Of a stretch of 64,000 nt of DNA, positions 10,319 to 21,472 are shown one piece after another. The DNA is taken from positions 527,632 to 591,631 of the forward strand of contig NZ_JAJSDX010000003.1 in NCBI RefSeq assembly GCF_021272205.1, in the 5' to 3' direction. The notes beneath the pieces were generated by a model. It saw only the letters and a list, made by a program, of their open reading frames with translations, had not been told where the DNA came from and did not search any database. The translations under genes were made by a program, and so were the position numbers. Origin of the DNA: Pantoea sp. Mb-10 (lineage in GTDB: Bacteria > Pseudomonadota > Gammaproteobacteria > Enterobacterales > Enterobacteriaceae). Positions within the stretch are counted from its first letter, which is position 1, and each line of letters begins with the position of its first letter.

Positions 10319-11557
10319 TTACTCCCTCCCTTCGCGCTGGGTATCATTACGCAGCGCGTTTGCGCGACGCTGATCCATGATGCTGTCCGGATTGTAAGAT
10401 GAAGCGTCGTTGCGATCGGCACTGCTGCCTTGCGCAGACGGTGACTTCATCAGATTGACGGTATTGTGGCCGCGCGGGTTACCAGACGCTTGCCCGCCGC
10501 GCATGAGCTGATCCAGCGGCAGTACCATCAGGTTATTGCCCTTATCGTTAACCAGCACTTTGCGCGTGTGGCTCAGCACACGTTCCATGGTTTCGATATA
10601 AAGACGCTCTTTGGTGATCTGCGGTGCGGCTTTGTACTCAGGCAGCAGGCGAGCAAAACGCGCCACTTCACCCTGCGCTTCCAGCACGGTACGCTCTTTG
10701 TAAGCGCGGGCCTCTTCCAGAATACGCTGTGCCTGACCGTTAGCACGCGGCTGCACTTCGTTCGCGTAAGCTTCTGCTTCGCGAACGTACTGCTCGCGGT
10801 TTTCCCGCGCGGCAATCGCATCGTCAAAGGCGGCTTTCACTTCTTCCGGCGGACGAGCCGCCTGGAAGTTCACGTCGAGCAGCGTAATCCCCATGTTGTA
10901 AGGGCGAATCGTTTCATCGATCTCGCGCTGGGTATCGCTACGAACCACGGTACGGCCTTCCGTCAGGATGCGATCCATGGTTGAGCGGCCAATCACGCCA
11001 CGCAGCGCGCTGTCGGTGGCCTGACGCAGGCTATCGTCCGCGCTGGTCACAGCAAACAGATAACGTTCCGGATCGGTGACGCGGTACTGTACGTTCATTT
11101 CAACGCGCACTACGTTCTCATCAGACGTCAGCATCACGCCTGATGCGGCCAGCTCACGCACCGCTTCAACGTTAACGGCGCGCACCTGATCGATAAATGT
11201 CGGTTTCCAGTTCAGGCCCGGCTCAACCAGATGACTGAACTTACCGAAACGGGTAACCACACCGCGCTCGGCTTCTTTGATGGTGTAGAACCCGCTGGCA
11301 GCCCAGATAATGACCGCTGCAGCGGCAACAATGCCAACCAGTTTGCCGCCGCTACCGCCGCTGCGCTGGCCGTTATCGCTCTGTTTGCCACCGCCCAGTC
11401 CGCCGAGTTTTTTACTCAACTTACGGAAGATATCATCCAGATCGGGAGGCCCCTGATCGCGCCCTCCCTTATTACCCCCAGAGTTGCCGCCTTGATTATT
11501 GCTGCTTCCCCACGGGTCGCGGTCCTGTCCGTTATTTCCGGGCTGATTCCACGCCAT
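10319..11557 (-). CDS. hflK: HflK, regulator of FtsH protease
   Basis: A 412-residue partner of HflC. The N-terminus (MAWNQPGNNGQDRDPWG) and the Gly/Asn/Gln-rich cytoplasmic tail (about 1-75, with the conserved PPDLDDIFRKLSKKLGG) are typical, followed by one membrane segment (about 80-98) and an SPFH domain. The C-terminus is Ser/Asn-rich. The start was set at ATG 11557 because MAWNQPGNN is the conserved family start; an in-frame ATG 42 bases upstream adds an unconserved lysine-rich leader. A 222-base gap separates it from hflX. Confidence 0.96.
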   Translation of the reverse strand: MAWNQPGNNGQDRDPWGSSNNQGGNSGGNKGGRDQGPPDLDDIFRKLSKKLGGLGGGKQSDNGQRSGGSGGKLVGIVAAAAVIIWAASGFYTIKEAERGVVTRFGKFSHLVEPGLNWKPTFIDQVRAVNVEAVRELAASGVMLTSDENVVRVEMNVQYRVTDPERYLFAVTSADDSLRQATDSALRGVIGRSTMDRILTEGRTVVRSDTQREIDETIRPYNMGITLLDVNFQAARPPEEVKAAFDDAIAARENREQYVREAEAYANEVQPRANGQAQRILEEARAYKERTVLEAQGEVARFARLLPEYKAAPQITKERLYIETMERVLSHTRKVLVNDKGNNLMVLPLDQLMRGGQASGNPRGHNTVNLMKSPSAQGSSADRNDASSYNPDSIMDQRRANALRNDTQREGRE

Positions 11558-11779
11558 GTTTCTACTCCATTTATTGTATTTACGTTTTTTACCCTGCATT
11601 TCTCAGATCGCCGCGTCGCTGACAGCCTTCGCACATCTCGCCGCCGTGATGGAAAGCGTGGAGAGGTGCTCCGTTGCCGCCAGAGCGAATGGCGCAATTC
11701 TGGGCGCATCCTGCACGTGAGGGCCTGCAACGTTCATTGCGGTTATCGTCAAAAATTGAGTAAAGGCGTTTGGGCAATA

Positions 11780-13060
11780 TCAAATAATATAACTGGTTAG
11801 CGCTGGTTCCTGTTTACACAAGCGACGCCAATCAACGATCGGCATACGGATGTGTAGCCCCAGAGAGCCATCTTCTTCGTTCCACTCTTTTTCAATCGCC
11901 TGCAGCTGATAGAAGCGGCTGCGCAAGCGCCCCGCTTCCGGTGGCAGACGTAAATCATATTGTGCCACCTCGCCTGCCAAACGCTCCGAGAGAGCCTGCC
12001 AGAGCAGTGGCAGCCCCTCGCCGGTCTGCGCAGAGAGCCAAACGCGGGTCGGCAGATTCTCTTCATTGCGATCGATACGCGGGACAAAACCGTCCAGCAT
12101 ATCAATCTTATTCATCACCAACAGTGCAGGAATTTCATCAGCCTCAATCTCCGCCAGCACTTCATTCACGGCGTCGATATTTTCATTAACGCGCAGGTCA
12201 GCAGCGTCAATCACGTGGATTAGCAAAGTTGCCTGACGCGTTTCTTGCAAGGTGGCTTTAAACGCGGCCACAAGATCGTGCGGCAGATGGCGAATAAAGC
12301 CCACGGTATCCGCTAAAACCACTTCACCCACATCAACAACGTTGAGGCGGCGCAGCGTAGGATCCAGCGTGGCGAACAGCTGATCCGCTGCGTAAACGTC
12401 AGCAGAAGTCATGCTGTTAAATAAGGTGGATTTTCCGGCATTGGTGTAGCCCACCAGCGAGACCGTCGGCACATCAGCCTTGGCACGCGCCTGGCGTCCC
12501 TGCTCGCGCTGTTTTTCAACGCGCTCAAGACGAGAAAGAATCTGGCTAATGCGACCACGCAGTAAACGACGGTCCGTCTCAAGCTGGGTTTCACCTGGAC
12601 CGCGCAGGCCGATGCCGCCTTTTTGACGTTCAAGGTGGGTCCAGCCGCGTACCAGCCGCGTGGCGAGATGCCGCAACTGTGCCAACTCAACCTGCAATTT
12701 ACCCTCGTGGGTACGGGCACGCTGAGCGAAAATATCGAGAATTAAGCCGGTGCGGTCAATAACGCGACACTCGCACAGCCGCTCAAGATTACGCTCCTGA
12801 GCAGGGGATAAGGCATGATCGAATAACACGACCGATGCTCCACTTGCTTTCACCGCATCGGCAATTTCAACTGCCTTTCCTTCACCGACAAAATATTTGG
12901 GATGAGGCGCTTTACGACTGCCGGTAATGACCTGCAGTGCATCGACACCCGCAGAAGAGACAAGAGTTTCAAACTCTTGCAAATCTTCCAGCTCTTTGTC
13001 TTGGGAGAACCAGATGTGTACCAGTACGGCCTGCTCACCGGCATCATAACGGTCAAACAA
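11780..13060 (-). CDS. hflX: Ribosome-splitting GTPase HflX
   Basis: A 426-residue GTPase (E. coli: 426) that binds the 50S subunit and rescues stalled or heat-damaged ribosomes. The N-terminal HflX domain contains [12 protein letters not shown] (near 51-62) and [14 protein letters not shown] (near 148-161). The G domain shows G1 GYTNAGKS (204-211), G3 DTVGF and G4 MNKIDML. Translation starts at a rare TTG (13060) supported by GAGG eight bases upstream and by perfect family agreement from [10 protein letters not shown] onward. It sits between hfq and hflK in the classic amiB-mutL-miaA-hfq-hflX-hflKC superoperon. Confidence 0.96.
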   Translation of the reverse strand: MFDRYDAGEQAVLVHIWFSQDKELEDLQEFETLVSSAGVDALQVITGSRKAPHPKYFVGEGKAVEIADAVKASGASVVLFDHALSPAQERNLERLCECRVIDRTGLILDIFAQRARTHEGKLQVELAQLRHLATRLVRGWTHLERQKGGIGLRGPGETQLETDRRLLRGRISQILSRLERVEKQREQGRQARAKADVPTVSLVGYTNAGKSTLFNSMTSADVYAADQLFATLDPTLRRLNVVDVGEVVLADTVGFIRHLPHDLVAAFKATLQETRQATLLIHVIDAADLRVNENIDAVNEVLAEIEADEIPALLVMNKIDMLDGFVPRIDRNEENLPTRVWLSAQTGEGLPLLWQALSERLAGEVAQYDLRLPPEAGRLRSRFYQLQAIEKEWNEEDGSLGLHIRMPIVDWRRLCKQEPALTSYII

Positions 13061-13086
13061 GCTATAACCTCGCTAAAATAAAATAA

Positions 13087-13121
13087 CCAGGACGGGTAAA
13101 CGCCGTCGCTCCCAGTCCTGG
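13087..13121 (-). other. Inverted repeat in the hfq-hflX gap
   Basis: CCAGGAC and GTCCTGG arms (13087-13093 and 13115-13121) flank a 21-base loop. There is no T-tract. It could be a partial terminator or a processing element limiting flow from hfq into hflX. Confidence 0.35.
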
Positions 13122-13139
13122 CTTTACGGCTCTGCAAAA

Positions 13140-13466
<327 letters not shown>

Positions 13467-13555
13467 TTATATGCTTGTTGTTTACTACTTAAGAACCGTG
13501 GTTCAGAAAAACTGCGTAAAAAATTTGCGCACGATAACGGATCGATTGTACACAA

Positions 13556-14506
13556 TCATTCCGGCTTAGCACTAACTACCTGCAGGACCTTAGCACGCGC
13601 TAAGGCTGGCTCATCACTGTCTAACCAGTGAACGTTGGGCCAACCGCGTAACCAAGTGATCTGGCGTTTAGCAAGCTGCCGGGTGGCGCAAATTCCCCGA
13701 TAAACCATATCGTCGTAGTCGATCTCGCCCGATAAATAAGACCACATCTGGCGATAACCCACACAACGAATGGAAGGCATATCCGTATGCAAATCACCTC
13801 GTGCAAACAATTCACGAACTTCCGCTTCAAATCCTGACGCAAGCATCTGGTTATAACGCAACGCAATGCGTTGATGTAACAGTTCACGGCTCGCCGGAGC
13901 GATAGCAAACTGGTACACGTCGTAGGGTAACGCCTCACCGGAGATTTTTGTCAGTTCCGTTAAAGTTTTACCCGAAATAAAAAAAACTTCCAGTGCTCGC
14001 GAAAGTCTCTGCGGATCATTCGGATGAATACGACTGCCGGCGACCGGATCGATTTCACACAGCTGGCGGTGCAAGGCTTCCCACCCTTTTTCAGCCGCCA
14101 TTTGCTCTATTTGCTGGCGCACCGCAGGATCGGCCGAGGGCAACGGCGATAATCCTTCCAGTAACGCTTTAAAGTAGAGCATGGTTCCACCAACAAGCAG
14201 CGGAATCTTTCCTTTACGGGAAATATCCTCCATCTCTGCCAGCGCATCGCGACGAAACTCTGCGGCGGAGTACGTTTCCGCCGGATCGCGAATGTCCAAC
14301 AAGCGATGTGGAGCCTGCGCCAACTCTTCGTTCGACGGTTTCGCCGTGCCTATATCCATCCCGCGATAGATTAAGGCAGAGTCAACGCTGATAAGTTCAA
14401 CCGGAAGATGCTGGCGCAGCGAAATCGCTAATGCCGTCTTCCCCGAGGCCGTTGGCCCCATCAAAAAAATAGCCTTTGGCCGGCCAGCCTGGTTTTGTTC
14501 ACTCAT
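13556..14506 (-). CDS. miaA: tRNA dimethylallyltransferase MiaA
   Basis: A 316-residue enzyme that transfers a dimethylallyl group from DMAPP to N6 of A37 in tRNAs reading UNN codons, which supports frame maintenance and rpoS translation. The P-loop GPTASGKT is at 17-24 and the tRNA/DMAPP site segment [16 protein letters not shown] at about 42-57. The gene overlaps the end of mutL by eight bases, indicating coupled translation in the mutL-miaA-hfq operon. Confidence 0.97.
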   Translation of the reverse strand: MSEQNQAGRPKAIFLMGPTASGKTALAISLRQHLPVELISVDSALIYRGMDIGTAKPSNEELAQAPHRLLDIRDPAETYSAAEFRRDALAEMEDISRKGKIPLLVGGTMLYFKALLEGLSPLPSADPAVRQQIEQMAAEKGWEALHRQLCEIDPVAGSRIHPNDPQRLSRALEVFFISGKTLTELTKISGEALPYDVYQFAIAPASRELLHQRIALRYNQMLASGFEAEVRELFARGDLHTDMPSIRCVGYRQMWSYLSGEIDYDDMVYRGICATRQLAKRQITWLRGWPNVHWLDSDEPALARAKVLQVVSAKPE

Positions 14507-16364
14507 GCTTCAACGCGTTTATCGCGCTCTCAATCTCGATGGTCTGCAACAGACCTGAAGGCGGCGACGTTAACAGCTGTGGACAGAGCCGTTCCAGCTC
14601 AGCCAATAGCGCAATCGCCTGCGAGTGATTCCAGTGCGACGTTTCTGCGGTATCCTGGCGCGCCAGCCATTGCGCGAGCGAAGATGCAGAAACCTCTTGC
14701 TGCCGGGCGAGATAGCCTAACAGTTCAGGAATCAAGATTTGTAAATTTTGTGTTCGCAACGGTAAAGGCACCGCGCGCAGCGTGACGTGATGACCTTCCC
14801 TTTTTAAATCAATGCCCATCTGCGTTAACAGCGAGGCTTGCGCGTCGATAACCGCCAGCTCATCAGCTGCGATTTTCAGCCTGACGGGAATCAACAGCGG
14901 CTGAGGTTTAAGCCCCTCTTCGCCCGGCATAAGCTGTGCCTGTTTGAGCCAGCGCGAGGCCACCGCAAGCGACAACAGCTGAATGTGATTTCCGCGCTCA
15001 AGCAGCGCATAGCGCTCTTGCAACACGCTCAATACGCGCCCAAAGCTCTGCGCGTGGGCGGCCAGTGGCACCTCAGGCTGTCGCGCAGGTGTCACCGCGC
15101 GCGATGCAGCGGGTGCCACTGCGGGCGCGGGCGCAGGGGTTTTCATCAGCTGCTGATAGACTGCACCTTCACGCGCGCGATAGCCCGGCTCTTTGTTTTG
15201 CCATCCTGTCCCGGATCCCGCTGCTTCCGCGCGCTCACCGCGCGGCGCCGGAGCAGAAGCAGGACGAGAAGGTTGGGCAAAATGATTCGCCCCCGCCGCC
15301 TGGCGATTTTCCGGCTGCCATGGCGCTGCCGGCTCTTCAGCCTGTTCGAGTGGCAGCGGCGCGGCGCGCGTGGATTGCAGCGCGCTCATTACGCCCTGCC
15401 AAATAAAATCATGTACCAGCCGCGACTGATGGAAACGCACTTCATGCTTGGCTGGATGGACATTCACATCCACCTGATGGGGATCGATCTCGAGATACAG
15501 CACATAAGCAGGCTGCTGGTCGTCACCTAACTGGGTTTGATACGCCTGACGAATGGCATGGTTGATCAGCTTATCCCGCATCATACGGCCATTGACGTAG
15601 CAGTATTGCAAATCGCTTACCTGACGCGAGCCAGCAGGATCTGCCACCCAGCCGCGCAGCGCAAGATCGTCATGCTGCCAGTCAATACGCAGCGCATGCT
15701 GCATAAATGGGGTGCCGCAAATGGCACCGAGACGCCGTTCACGCTGCGCCTCCTGGCTGACCCCGCGATATTGCCGCACCAGCTTACCGTTGTGGGTAAG
15801 CGAAATCGCCACGTCAAAGCGCGCCAGCGCAATGCGGCGAATCACTTCATCGATGTGGGTAAACTCGGTTTTTTCAGTGCGCATAAATTTGCGGCGTGCC
15901 GGCGTGTTGTAAAACAGGTCCAGCACTTCCAGCGATGTGCCGACCGGGTGCGCCGCAGGCTTGACTGTCACATGCATTTCACGCCCTTCCGCGTAGGCTT
16001 GCCACGCTTCGCTTTGGTCAGCGGTACGTGAGGTCAGCGTCAAGCGCGACACCGAGCTAATACTGGCCAGCGCTTCACCGCGAAATCCCAGGCTCACGAT
16101 CGCTTCCAGGTCGTCGAGGGAGGAAATTTTACTGGTCGCATGCCGCGCCAGCGCCATCGCCAGCTCTGCTTTGGCAATGCCACACCCGTTGTCGCGGATG
16201 CGAATCAGTTTGGCACCGCCTTTTTCGATATCGACGTCAATGCGCGTCGCGCCAGCATCCAGGCTGTTTTCCACCAGCTCTTTGACCACCGAAGCCGGAC
16301 GCTCCACCACTTCACCTGCGGCAATCTGGTTCGCTAACTGAGGCGGTAAAATCTGAATTGGCAT
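14499..16364 (-). CDS. mutL: DNA mismatch repair protein MutL
   Basis: A 621-residue GHKL ATPase that couples MutS mismatch recognition to MutH and UvrD. ATPase motifs: [14 protein letters not shown] (near 30-43), DNGCGI (near 58) and [13 protein letters not shown] (near 94). The linker at about 340-430 is Pro/Ala-rich and poorly conserved, and the C-terminal dimerisation domain follows (from about 435). It lacks the DQHAxxExxxE endonuclease motif, as expected in a bacterium that uses MutH. It is 42 bases downstream of amiB. Confidence 0.97.
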   Translation of the reverse strand: MPIQILPPQLANQIAAGEVVERPASVVKELVENSLDAGATRIDVDIEKGGAKLIRIRDNGCGIAKAELAMALARHATSKISSLDDLEAIVSLGFRGEALASISSVSRLTLTSRTADQSEAWQAYAEGREMHVTVKPAAHPVGTSLEVLDLFYNTPARRKFMRTEKTEFTHIDEVIRRIALARFDVAISLTHNGKLVRQYRGVSQEAQRERRLGAICGTPFMQHALRIDWQHDDLALRGWVADPAGSRQVSDLQYCYVNGRMMRDKLINHAIRQAYQTQLGDDQQPAYVLYLEIDPHQVDVNVHPAKHEVRFHQSRLVHDFIWQGVMSALQSTRAAPLPLEQAEEPAAPWQPENRQAAGANHFAQPSRPASAPAPRGERAEAAGSGTGWQNKEPGYRAREGAVYQQLMKTPAPAPAVAPAASRAVTPARQPEVPLAAHAQSFGRVLSVLQERYALLERGNHIQLLSLAVASRWLKQAQLMPGEEGLKPQPLLIPVRLKIAADELAVIDAQASLLTQMGIDLKREGHHVTLRAVPLPLRTQNLQILIPELLGYLARQQEVSASSLAQWLARQDTAETSHWNHSQAIALLAELERLCPQLLTSPPSGLLQTIEIESAINALKHE

Positions 16365-16406
16365 GCGGGATATCCTTGTTGCGGGCTGGCCCTAACGGGC
16401 CAGCGA

Positions 16407-18065
16407 TCAGGATTGCGGAATCTTTAAGTTTTGCCCCAGCATCACATTGCTCGACTTCATATTGTTCGCCTGCATGATGGCTTTGGGGCTGACGCCATAA
16501 TGGGCGGCAATGCCGGTCAGCGAATCGCCGCGCACCACTTTATGACGCACCGGCCGACTCGCGGCGCGACTGTTGCTCACCGCCGAATTGGCCGGCACTT
16601 TCAGGCGCTGTCCAACCCAGACAACATCGCGCTTAAGACTATTTAGCTCGCGTAACGTCGCCATGCTAACGCCATAGCGTGCCGCAATGCCCGACAGGGT
16701 TTCACCGCGCGTTACCGTATGGCGCTGCGTAGCACCCGTATATTGCACGGTGCCGCTCGCCGGGTTGCTGGCGACGCTAACCGCTGGTGCGCTGTCCAGC
16801 GGCCGGTTTTCCTCCTTTGGGACGGATTGCAGCGGATGCGCGAGGAAATAACTGCGTAAGCCTTTATAAATCGACTCCGCAATCTTTTCCTGATACGCGC
16901 TGCTGCCCAGCAGCCGCTCCTCCGCCGCGTTACTGATAAAGCCGGTCTCAACCAGTAATGACGGGATATCGGGTGAACGCAACACGCCTAAACTGGCGTG
17001 CTCAGGTAAACGCTTGTGCAAGCGCGTGACGCCTCGCAGCTGCTGCAACACTTTTACCGCCACGTCATAGCCTACGCGCTGCGAGTGACCAAACTGCAAG
17101 TCCAGCACCGCCTGACTTAAATAGGGATCAGCCTGACTGTTCGCCAGCAAATCGCCCGCGCCGCCCAGCAGTTCAGACTGCTTCTCTTTTTGCTCCAGCC
17201 AGTTCGCCATTTCGTTATTGGCGCGGCGATTGGAGAGCACCCACACCGACGCACCGGTGGCAGAGTGGTTAGGTGCCGCATCGGCGTGAATGGAGACCAG
17301 CAGGTTGGCGTTCTCTTTGCGCGCCACATCCGAGCGCCCCATCACCGAGATAAAGTAGTCGCCGTTGCGGGTGAGCACCGGTTTAAACATCGGATCGCGA
17401 TCCATCAGCGCCTTGAGTTTGCGCGCAATCGCAATAGTGACGTTTTTTTCGTGCAGACCATGCTGGCCTGACGCACCCGGATCCTGCCCGCCATGTCCGG
17501 CGTCTATCGCCACAATCACCGTGTCGTTGCGCATCACGGCGCTGCCCGGCCGCACCCTACCGGTACCGCTGGTCACGGCCGTTACCGGATTGGCGTTAAA
17601 CGGATTGCCCTGCGAGGATGCCTCGGGGGATTGCCGTGCGGCCGTCACTGGCGCGGGCGTACTGCGCGGCGCAGGCTGCGTGCCGCGCAGCGTGAACACC
17701 ACGCGGTACTGATTACCGTCACGCTGCGTGGTGGCGCGCGTTTTGGTGGGCTGCGTCAGCTCAAACACCAGGCGAATACTCTGGTTATCTTTAGGCTGGC
17801 TGCTGCGAATGCGTTGCACAATATTCTGCCCGCTAAAATTGAGCGGTAACCCTTGTATCGCACCGCTTTGGCGAATATCCAACACCACGCGATTAGGGTT
17901 GTGCAGCGAGAAAAAACCATATACCGGCTGACCGTTGAAGCGCAGGGTCACTGTCGCCTGGCTATCGCCGTTATCCACTTTGATGTCAGAAAGCGTGGCG
18001 GAGAACGCCGACGCTGAGAACAGGCAAAGCGCTGCCAGTAGGATCTTTTTTACACCTGACATCAT
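16407..18065 (-). CDS. amiB: N-acetylmuramoyl-L-alanine amidase AmiB with tandem LysM domains
   Basis: A 552-residue periplasmic zinc amidase that cleaves septal peptidoglycan for daughter-cell separation, normally activated by EnvC/FtsX. Parts: a signal peptide (about 1-23, cut after AFSA), an AMIN targeting domain (about 25-125), a Pro/Ala/Ser linker, and the Amidase_3 domain with zinc-site segments [21 protein letters not shown] and HADAAPN and the catalytic LVETGFISN. Two C-terminal LysM repeats follow ([19 protein letters not shown] and [19 protein letters not shown]). E. coli AmiB is about 445 residues; the extra ~100 residues here are largely this LysM pair. It overlaps the end of tsaE by four bases. 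Confidence 0.96.
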   Translation of the reverse strand: MMSGVKKILLAALCLFSASAFSATLSDIKVDNGDSQATVTLRFNGQPVYGFFSLHNPNRVVLDIRQSGAIQGLPLNFSGQNIVQRIRSSQPKDNQSIRLVFELTQPTKTRATTQRDGNQYRVVFTLRGTQPAPRSTPAPVTAARQSPEASSQGNPFNANPVTAVTSGTGRVRPGSAVMRNDTVIVAIDAGHGGQDPGASGQHGLHEKNVTIAIARKLKALMDRDPMFKPVLTRNGDYFISVMGRSDVARKENANLLVSIHADAAPNHSATGASVWVLSNRRANNEMANWLEQKEKQSELLGGAGDLLANSQADPYLSQAVLDLQFGHSQRVGYDVAVKVLQQLRGVTRLHKRLPEHASLGVLRSPDIPSLLVETGFISNAAEERLLGSSAYQEKIAESIYKGLRSYFLAHPLQSVPKEENRPLDSAPAVSVASNPASGTVQYTGATQRHTVTRGETLSGIAARYGVSMATLRELNSLKRDVVWVGQRLKVPANSAVSNSRAASRPVRHKVVRGDSLTGIAAHYGVSPKAIMQANNMKSSNVMLGQNLKIPQS

Positions 18066-18538
18066 GCGGGATGCCCGCCTTGCACGAACTGCAGCAGCAG
18101 CGCTTCGCCCTGCGGCGAAACGGCATCAATTTCCGCTTCGCGCGCCGCGTCAACGTAGCGTAATGTCAGCGCCAAATCCGGTTCCGGCAGCACGCCTGCG
18201 CCCTGCTGCGGCCATTCCACCAGGCAGATCGCCTCTCCGCTGAAGTAGTCACGGATTCCCATAAACTCCAGCTCTTCCGGATCGGCCAGACGATACAGAT
18301 CAAAGTGATAAAGATGGCGCGTAGCCAGCTCATACGGCTCGACTAACGTGTAGGTTGGGCTTTTGACATTGCCCTGATGCCCCAACGCCTGCAAGAAGCC
18401 TCGGCTAAAGGTCGTTTTACCGGCACCGAGATCGCCGTACAGATAGATCACCACCGCGCTGCTGCACACGCGGGCCAATCGCGCCCCCAAATCGAGGGTT
18501 GCTGCCTCATTGGGCAAAGAAATAACACAGGTCTTCAT
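18062..18538 (-). CDS. tsaE: tRNA threonylcarbamoyladenosine biosynthesis ATPase TsaE
   Basis: A 158-residue essential small ATPase that works with TsaB and TsaD to form t6A37 in ANN-decoding tRNAs. The Walker A motif GDLGAGKTT is at residues 35-43, and the family segments [11 protein letters not shown] and [15 protein letters not shown] follow. The stop codon overlaps the amiB start (ATGA), and the gene starts three bases after nnr ends, so nnr-tsaE-amiB are tightly coupled. Confidence 0.96.
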   Translation of the reverse strand: MKTCVISLPNEAATLDLGARLARVCSSAVVIYLYGDLGAGKTTFSRGFLQALGHQGNVKSPTYTLVEPYELATRHLYHFDLYRLADPEELEFMGIRDYFSGEAICLVEWPQQGAGVLPEPDLALTLRYVDAAREAEIDAVSPQGEALLLQFVQGGHPA

Positions 18539-18541
18539 GCT

Positions 18542-20059
18542 TTATCGTTGGATCATCTCTGGATTAACAAATTGCCATAGCCGGTCAAACAGGTCGGTGG
18601 CTAACATCCCTCGCGTGCCACGCTCACGCGCCACGGCGTCTGCTGCGGCGCCGTGCGCCACGCAGCCCGCGCAGGCTGCCTCAAACAGGCTGATTTTTTG
18701 CCCGGCCAGGGCCGCAATAATACCGCTTAGCACATCACCCATGCCGCCAGACGCCATACCAGCGTTACCCACATCAGCAATCGCAATGGCGCCGGTTTCG
18801 TCCGCAATAACGGTGCCGGCGCCTTTCAGGACAACCACGCCGCCGTAGCGTTTTACCAGGCTTTGTGCAGCCTGTAAGCGGTCACGCTCAATCTCACTGG
18901 TTTTCACGCCAAGCAGGCGCGCCGCTTCGCCAGGATGCGGCGTAATAATGCGATTCTGACGGTTATCTGCAGTGATTGCCAGCAGGTTAAGCGCATCCGC
19001 ATCCCAAAGCATCGGCTTTTCACTGGTCACCACTAACCTTAATGCTTGCTGTGCCCACTCGCGTTGGCCGAGCCCAGGACCGATAGCAATCATGTCTGCC
19101 CACGCCAGCGCCTGCGTCAGGCTTTTCTCATTCAGCGCGTCTACCATCAGCTCGGGCCGCGCGGTCAGAATCGGTCCAATATTATCTTCATGCGTCAGCA
19201 CGCGAACAAGCCCAGCGCCGGCGCGCAGCGCGGCTTCACCCGTCATGCGAATGGCACCTGCGGTGCCGCTGTCTCCGCCAATGACCAATAGCCTACCCTG
19301 ATCGCCTTTATGTGAGGTCGCTTTACGTGGCTTCAACCACGCGGCGAGATCGGCGGCGTCATAGCGAGCCACCGGCGCGGTGACGCCCGCGAGAAACGGC
19401 GCGAGGCCCAGCGCCGCACAGTGCAGTTCCCCCACATAATCGCGCGCCTTCCCGGTGAGCTGCCCCGGCTTGAGCGCAATCATACTCAGCGTGCTGTCGG
19501 CGAGGACGGCTTCACCGGGTGCCGCGCCCGTCGTAGCCAGCAGTCCAGAGGGGATATCAATCGCCAACACCGGTGCGACATGGGTATTCATCTGCATGAT
19601 AAGGCGATCGTACGGCGGCGCGGGCGCGCGGTTGAGGCCAATCCCCAGTAGCGCGTCGACGATAAGATCAACCGCCTCCGGCCAAGCCGCGTCGGCGGCG
19701 TGCACAATCCCACCCGCAGCCAACCAGCTATCGCGCGCCTGCTGCGCCTCGTTCGGCAATGGCTTAGTGCTTTCACACGCCAGCAGCGTCACGGTCATCC
19801 CGGCCGCCTGCGCCAGCCGTGCCACAACATAGCCATCACCGCCGTTGTTGCCGTGCCCACACAGCACCAGCCAGTGACGCGCCTGCGGCCAGCGCGACCG
19901 CGCCAGTTCATAGCTTGCCTGCCCGGCACGCTGCATCAGTTCGAACAGCGTGCAGCCCACCGTGTCAGCGGCGTCGCGCTCAAGCTGCGCCATCGCCTGC
20001 GCAGGCCAGACAGAGTGTGGTAAACTGCGCGTGTTTGCTTCATTCATTTGGTTTCCCAT
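18542..20059 (-). CDS. nnr: Bifunctional NAD(P)H-hydrate epimerase/dehydratase
   Basis: A 505-residue metabolite-repair enzyme that rescues damaged NADH/NADPH hydrates. The N-terminal epimerase half (about 1-225) shows GHGNNGGDGYVVARL; the C-terminal ADP-dependent dehydratase half shows GPGLGQ and NAGMASGGMGDVLSG. Two starts are possible: ATG 20059, overlapping the divergent queG start in the shared CATG, or ATG 20047, which has GGAAACC nearby. Either gives a protein close to the E. coli 515. It opens the long leftward operon running to hflC and beyond. Confidence 0.96.
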   Translation of the reverse strand: MGNQMNEANTRSLPHSVWPAQAMAQLERDAADTVGCTLFELMQRAGQASYELARSRWPQARHWLVLCGHGNNGGDGYVVARLAQAAGMTVTLLACESTKPLPNEAQQARDSWLAAGGIVHAADAAWPEAVDLIVDALLGIGLNRAPAPPYDRLIMQMNTHVAPVLAIDIPSGLLATTGAAPGEAVLADSTLSMIALKPGQLTGKARDYVGELHCAALGLAPFLAGVTAPVARYDAADLAAWLKPRKATSHKGDQGRLLVIGGDSGTAGAIRMTGEAALRAGAGLVRVLTHEDNIGPILTARPELMVDALNEKSLTQALAWADMIAIGPGLGQREWAQQALRLVVTSEKPMLWDADALNLLAITADNRQNRIITPHPGEAARLLGVKTSEIERDRLQAAQSLVKRYGGVVVLKGAGTVIADETGAIAIADVGNAGMASGGMGDVLSGIIAALAGQKISLFEAACAGCVAHGAAADAVARERGTRGMLATDLFDRLWQFVNPEMIQR

Positions 20060-21197
20060 GTCATACCCTTTCGATCTCCAACAGCTTGCTCAGCACATTA
20101 AACAGTGGGGCCGCGACCTCGGCTTTCAGCAGGTCGGTATTTGCGATACGGACCTGAGCCTTGAGGAGCCTAAGCTTCAGGCCTGGCTGGAGAAGCAATA
20201 TCACGGTGAAATGGACTGGATGGCGCGTCACGGCATGATGCGCGCGCGTCCCCACGAACTCCTGCCCGGCACCTTGCGCGTTATCAGCGTGCGCATGAAT
20301 TACCTTCCGGCTAAAGCCGCCTTTGCCAGTACGCTGAAAAACCCCCAGCTGGGCTATGTGAGCCGCTATGCGCTGGGCCGCGATTACCACAAAGTATTGC
20401 GCAATCGACTGAAAAAGCTCGGCGAAATGATTCAAGAGCACTGTGGTGAGCGCCAATTTCGTCCGTTTGTGGATTCCGCCCCCCTCCTTGAGCGCCCGCT
20501 CGCAGTCAAAGCCGGATTGGGCTGGACAGGCAAACATTCACTGGTGCTAAACCGTGAGGCTGGCTCGTGGTTTTTACTGGGTGAGCTTCTGATTGATTTA
20601 CCGCTGCCCGTGGATGCGCCGCAGCCCGAGCAGTGCGGCCGCTGCGTGGCGTGCATGACCATCTGCCCGACCTCGGCCATTGTCGAACCCTATGTGGTTG
20701 ACGCGCGCCGCTGCATTTCTTATCTGACCATCGAGCTTGAAGGTGCTATTCCAGAACCGCTGCGTCCGCTGATTGGCAACCGCATTTATGGCTGTGACGA
20801 CTGTCAGCTGATCTGCCCGTGGAATCGGTACGGGCAATTAACCGACGAAACGGACTTTTCGCCACGCGCAGTGCTGCATGCGCCGCCGCTGACGGTGCTG
20901 TTTGGCTGGGATGAAAAAACCTTTCTGCGCGTCACGGAAGGCTCTGCTATCCGCCGCATCGGCCATTTACGCTGGCTTCGCAATATTGCGGTAGCGCTAG
21001 GCAACGCGCCGTGGTCTGTGGAAAATGTGGCGGCGCTGGAATCGCGCCGCGGCGAGCACCCGTTACTGGATGAGCACATCGACTGGGCCATTGCGCAGCA
21101 GCGGGAGAAGCGTCAGGCAGAAGCCGTGACAATTCAACCTGCTAAACATCAGCGGCTGGTGCGCGCGGTGGAAAAAGGCTTGCCGCGTGATGCATGA
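20058..21197 (+). CDS. queG: Epoxyqueuosine reductase QueG
   Basis: A 379-residue enzyme (E. coli: 379) catalysing the last step of queuosine synthesis in tRNA, reduction of epoxyqueuosine with cobalamin and two [4Fe-4S] clusters. Cluster ligands are in CGRCVACMTICPT (Cys193, 196, 199, 203) and around RRCIS (Cys219) and CDDCQLICPWN (Cys246, 249, 253). The proposed proton donor Asp139 is in RPFVDSAP. The start MSYPFDLQQLA at ATG 20058 was preferred to an upstream ATG that would run through the nnr coding region. The start codon shares CATG with the divergent nnr start, so any queG promoter lies inside nnr. Confidence 0.97.
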   Translation: MSYPFDLQQLAQHIKQWGRDLGFQQVGICDTDLSLEEPKLQAWLEKQYHGEMDWMARHGMMRARPHELLPGTLRVISVRMNYLPAKAAFASTLKNPQLGYVSRYALGRDYHKVLRNRLKKLGEMIQEHCGERQFRPFVDSAPLLERPLAVKAGLGWTGKHSLVLNREAGSWFLLGELLIDLPLPVDAPQPEQCGRCVACMTICPTSAIVEPYVVDARRCISYLTIELEGAIPEPLRPLIGNRIYGCDDCQLICPWNRYGQLTDETDFSPRAVLHAPPLTVLFGWDEKTFLRVTEGSAIRRIGHLRWLRNIAVALGNAPWSVENVAALESRRGEHPLLDEHIDWAIAQQREKRQAEAVTIQPAKHQRLVRAVEKGLPRDA

Positions 21198-21222
21198 TTG
21201 TACAGCCGACAGGATAAAATGC

Positions 21223-21243
21223 TTTTCCACACGCTGTGAATAA
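21223..21243. promoter_or_regulatory. Paired DnaA-box-like sites, left side of datA
   Basis: TTTTCCACA on the plus strand and TTATTCACA on the minus strand, three bases apart in opposite orientation. The second matches the TTATNCACA consensus. Confidence 0.6.
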
Positions 21244-21326
21244 AATTATTACGTCAAAAAGGCTTCGGAAAAGTTATTTCAAGCACTTGCCTCGCACACA
21301 AACAGAAACAAATTTTTAGCAATGAA

Positions 21327-21339
21327 AATCAATAAGTTA
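21327..21339 (+). promoter_or_regulatory. IHF binding site within the datA-like region
   Basis: AATCAATAAGTTA matches the WATCAANNNNTTR consensus at every defined position. It is flanked by A/T-rich sequence and lies between the left and right DnaA boxes, as in E. coli datA. Confidence 0.7.
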
Positions 21340-21395
21340 TTAGTTTATTGTAAGCTTTTATAGGCTTTATTGCGCGCAGGGAAGATTTCAGAGCT

Positions 21396-21472
21396 TGTGG
21401 ATAACTCTGTTGAGAAGGGTTTAGCAGATAGCATAAATCGCGGTCAGTACGCTGGCTGCGCACTGTGGATAA
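21396..21472 (-). promoter_or_regulatory. Two perfect DnaA boxes, right side of datA
   Basis: Minus-strand TTATCCACA occurs at 21396-21404 and 21464-21472, same orientation, 68 bases apart. Confidence 0.75.

Noticed and set aside
11558..11599. 14-residue upstream extension of HflK
   Set aside because: MAWNQPGNN is the conserved start; the extra lysine-rich residues have no support.
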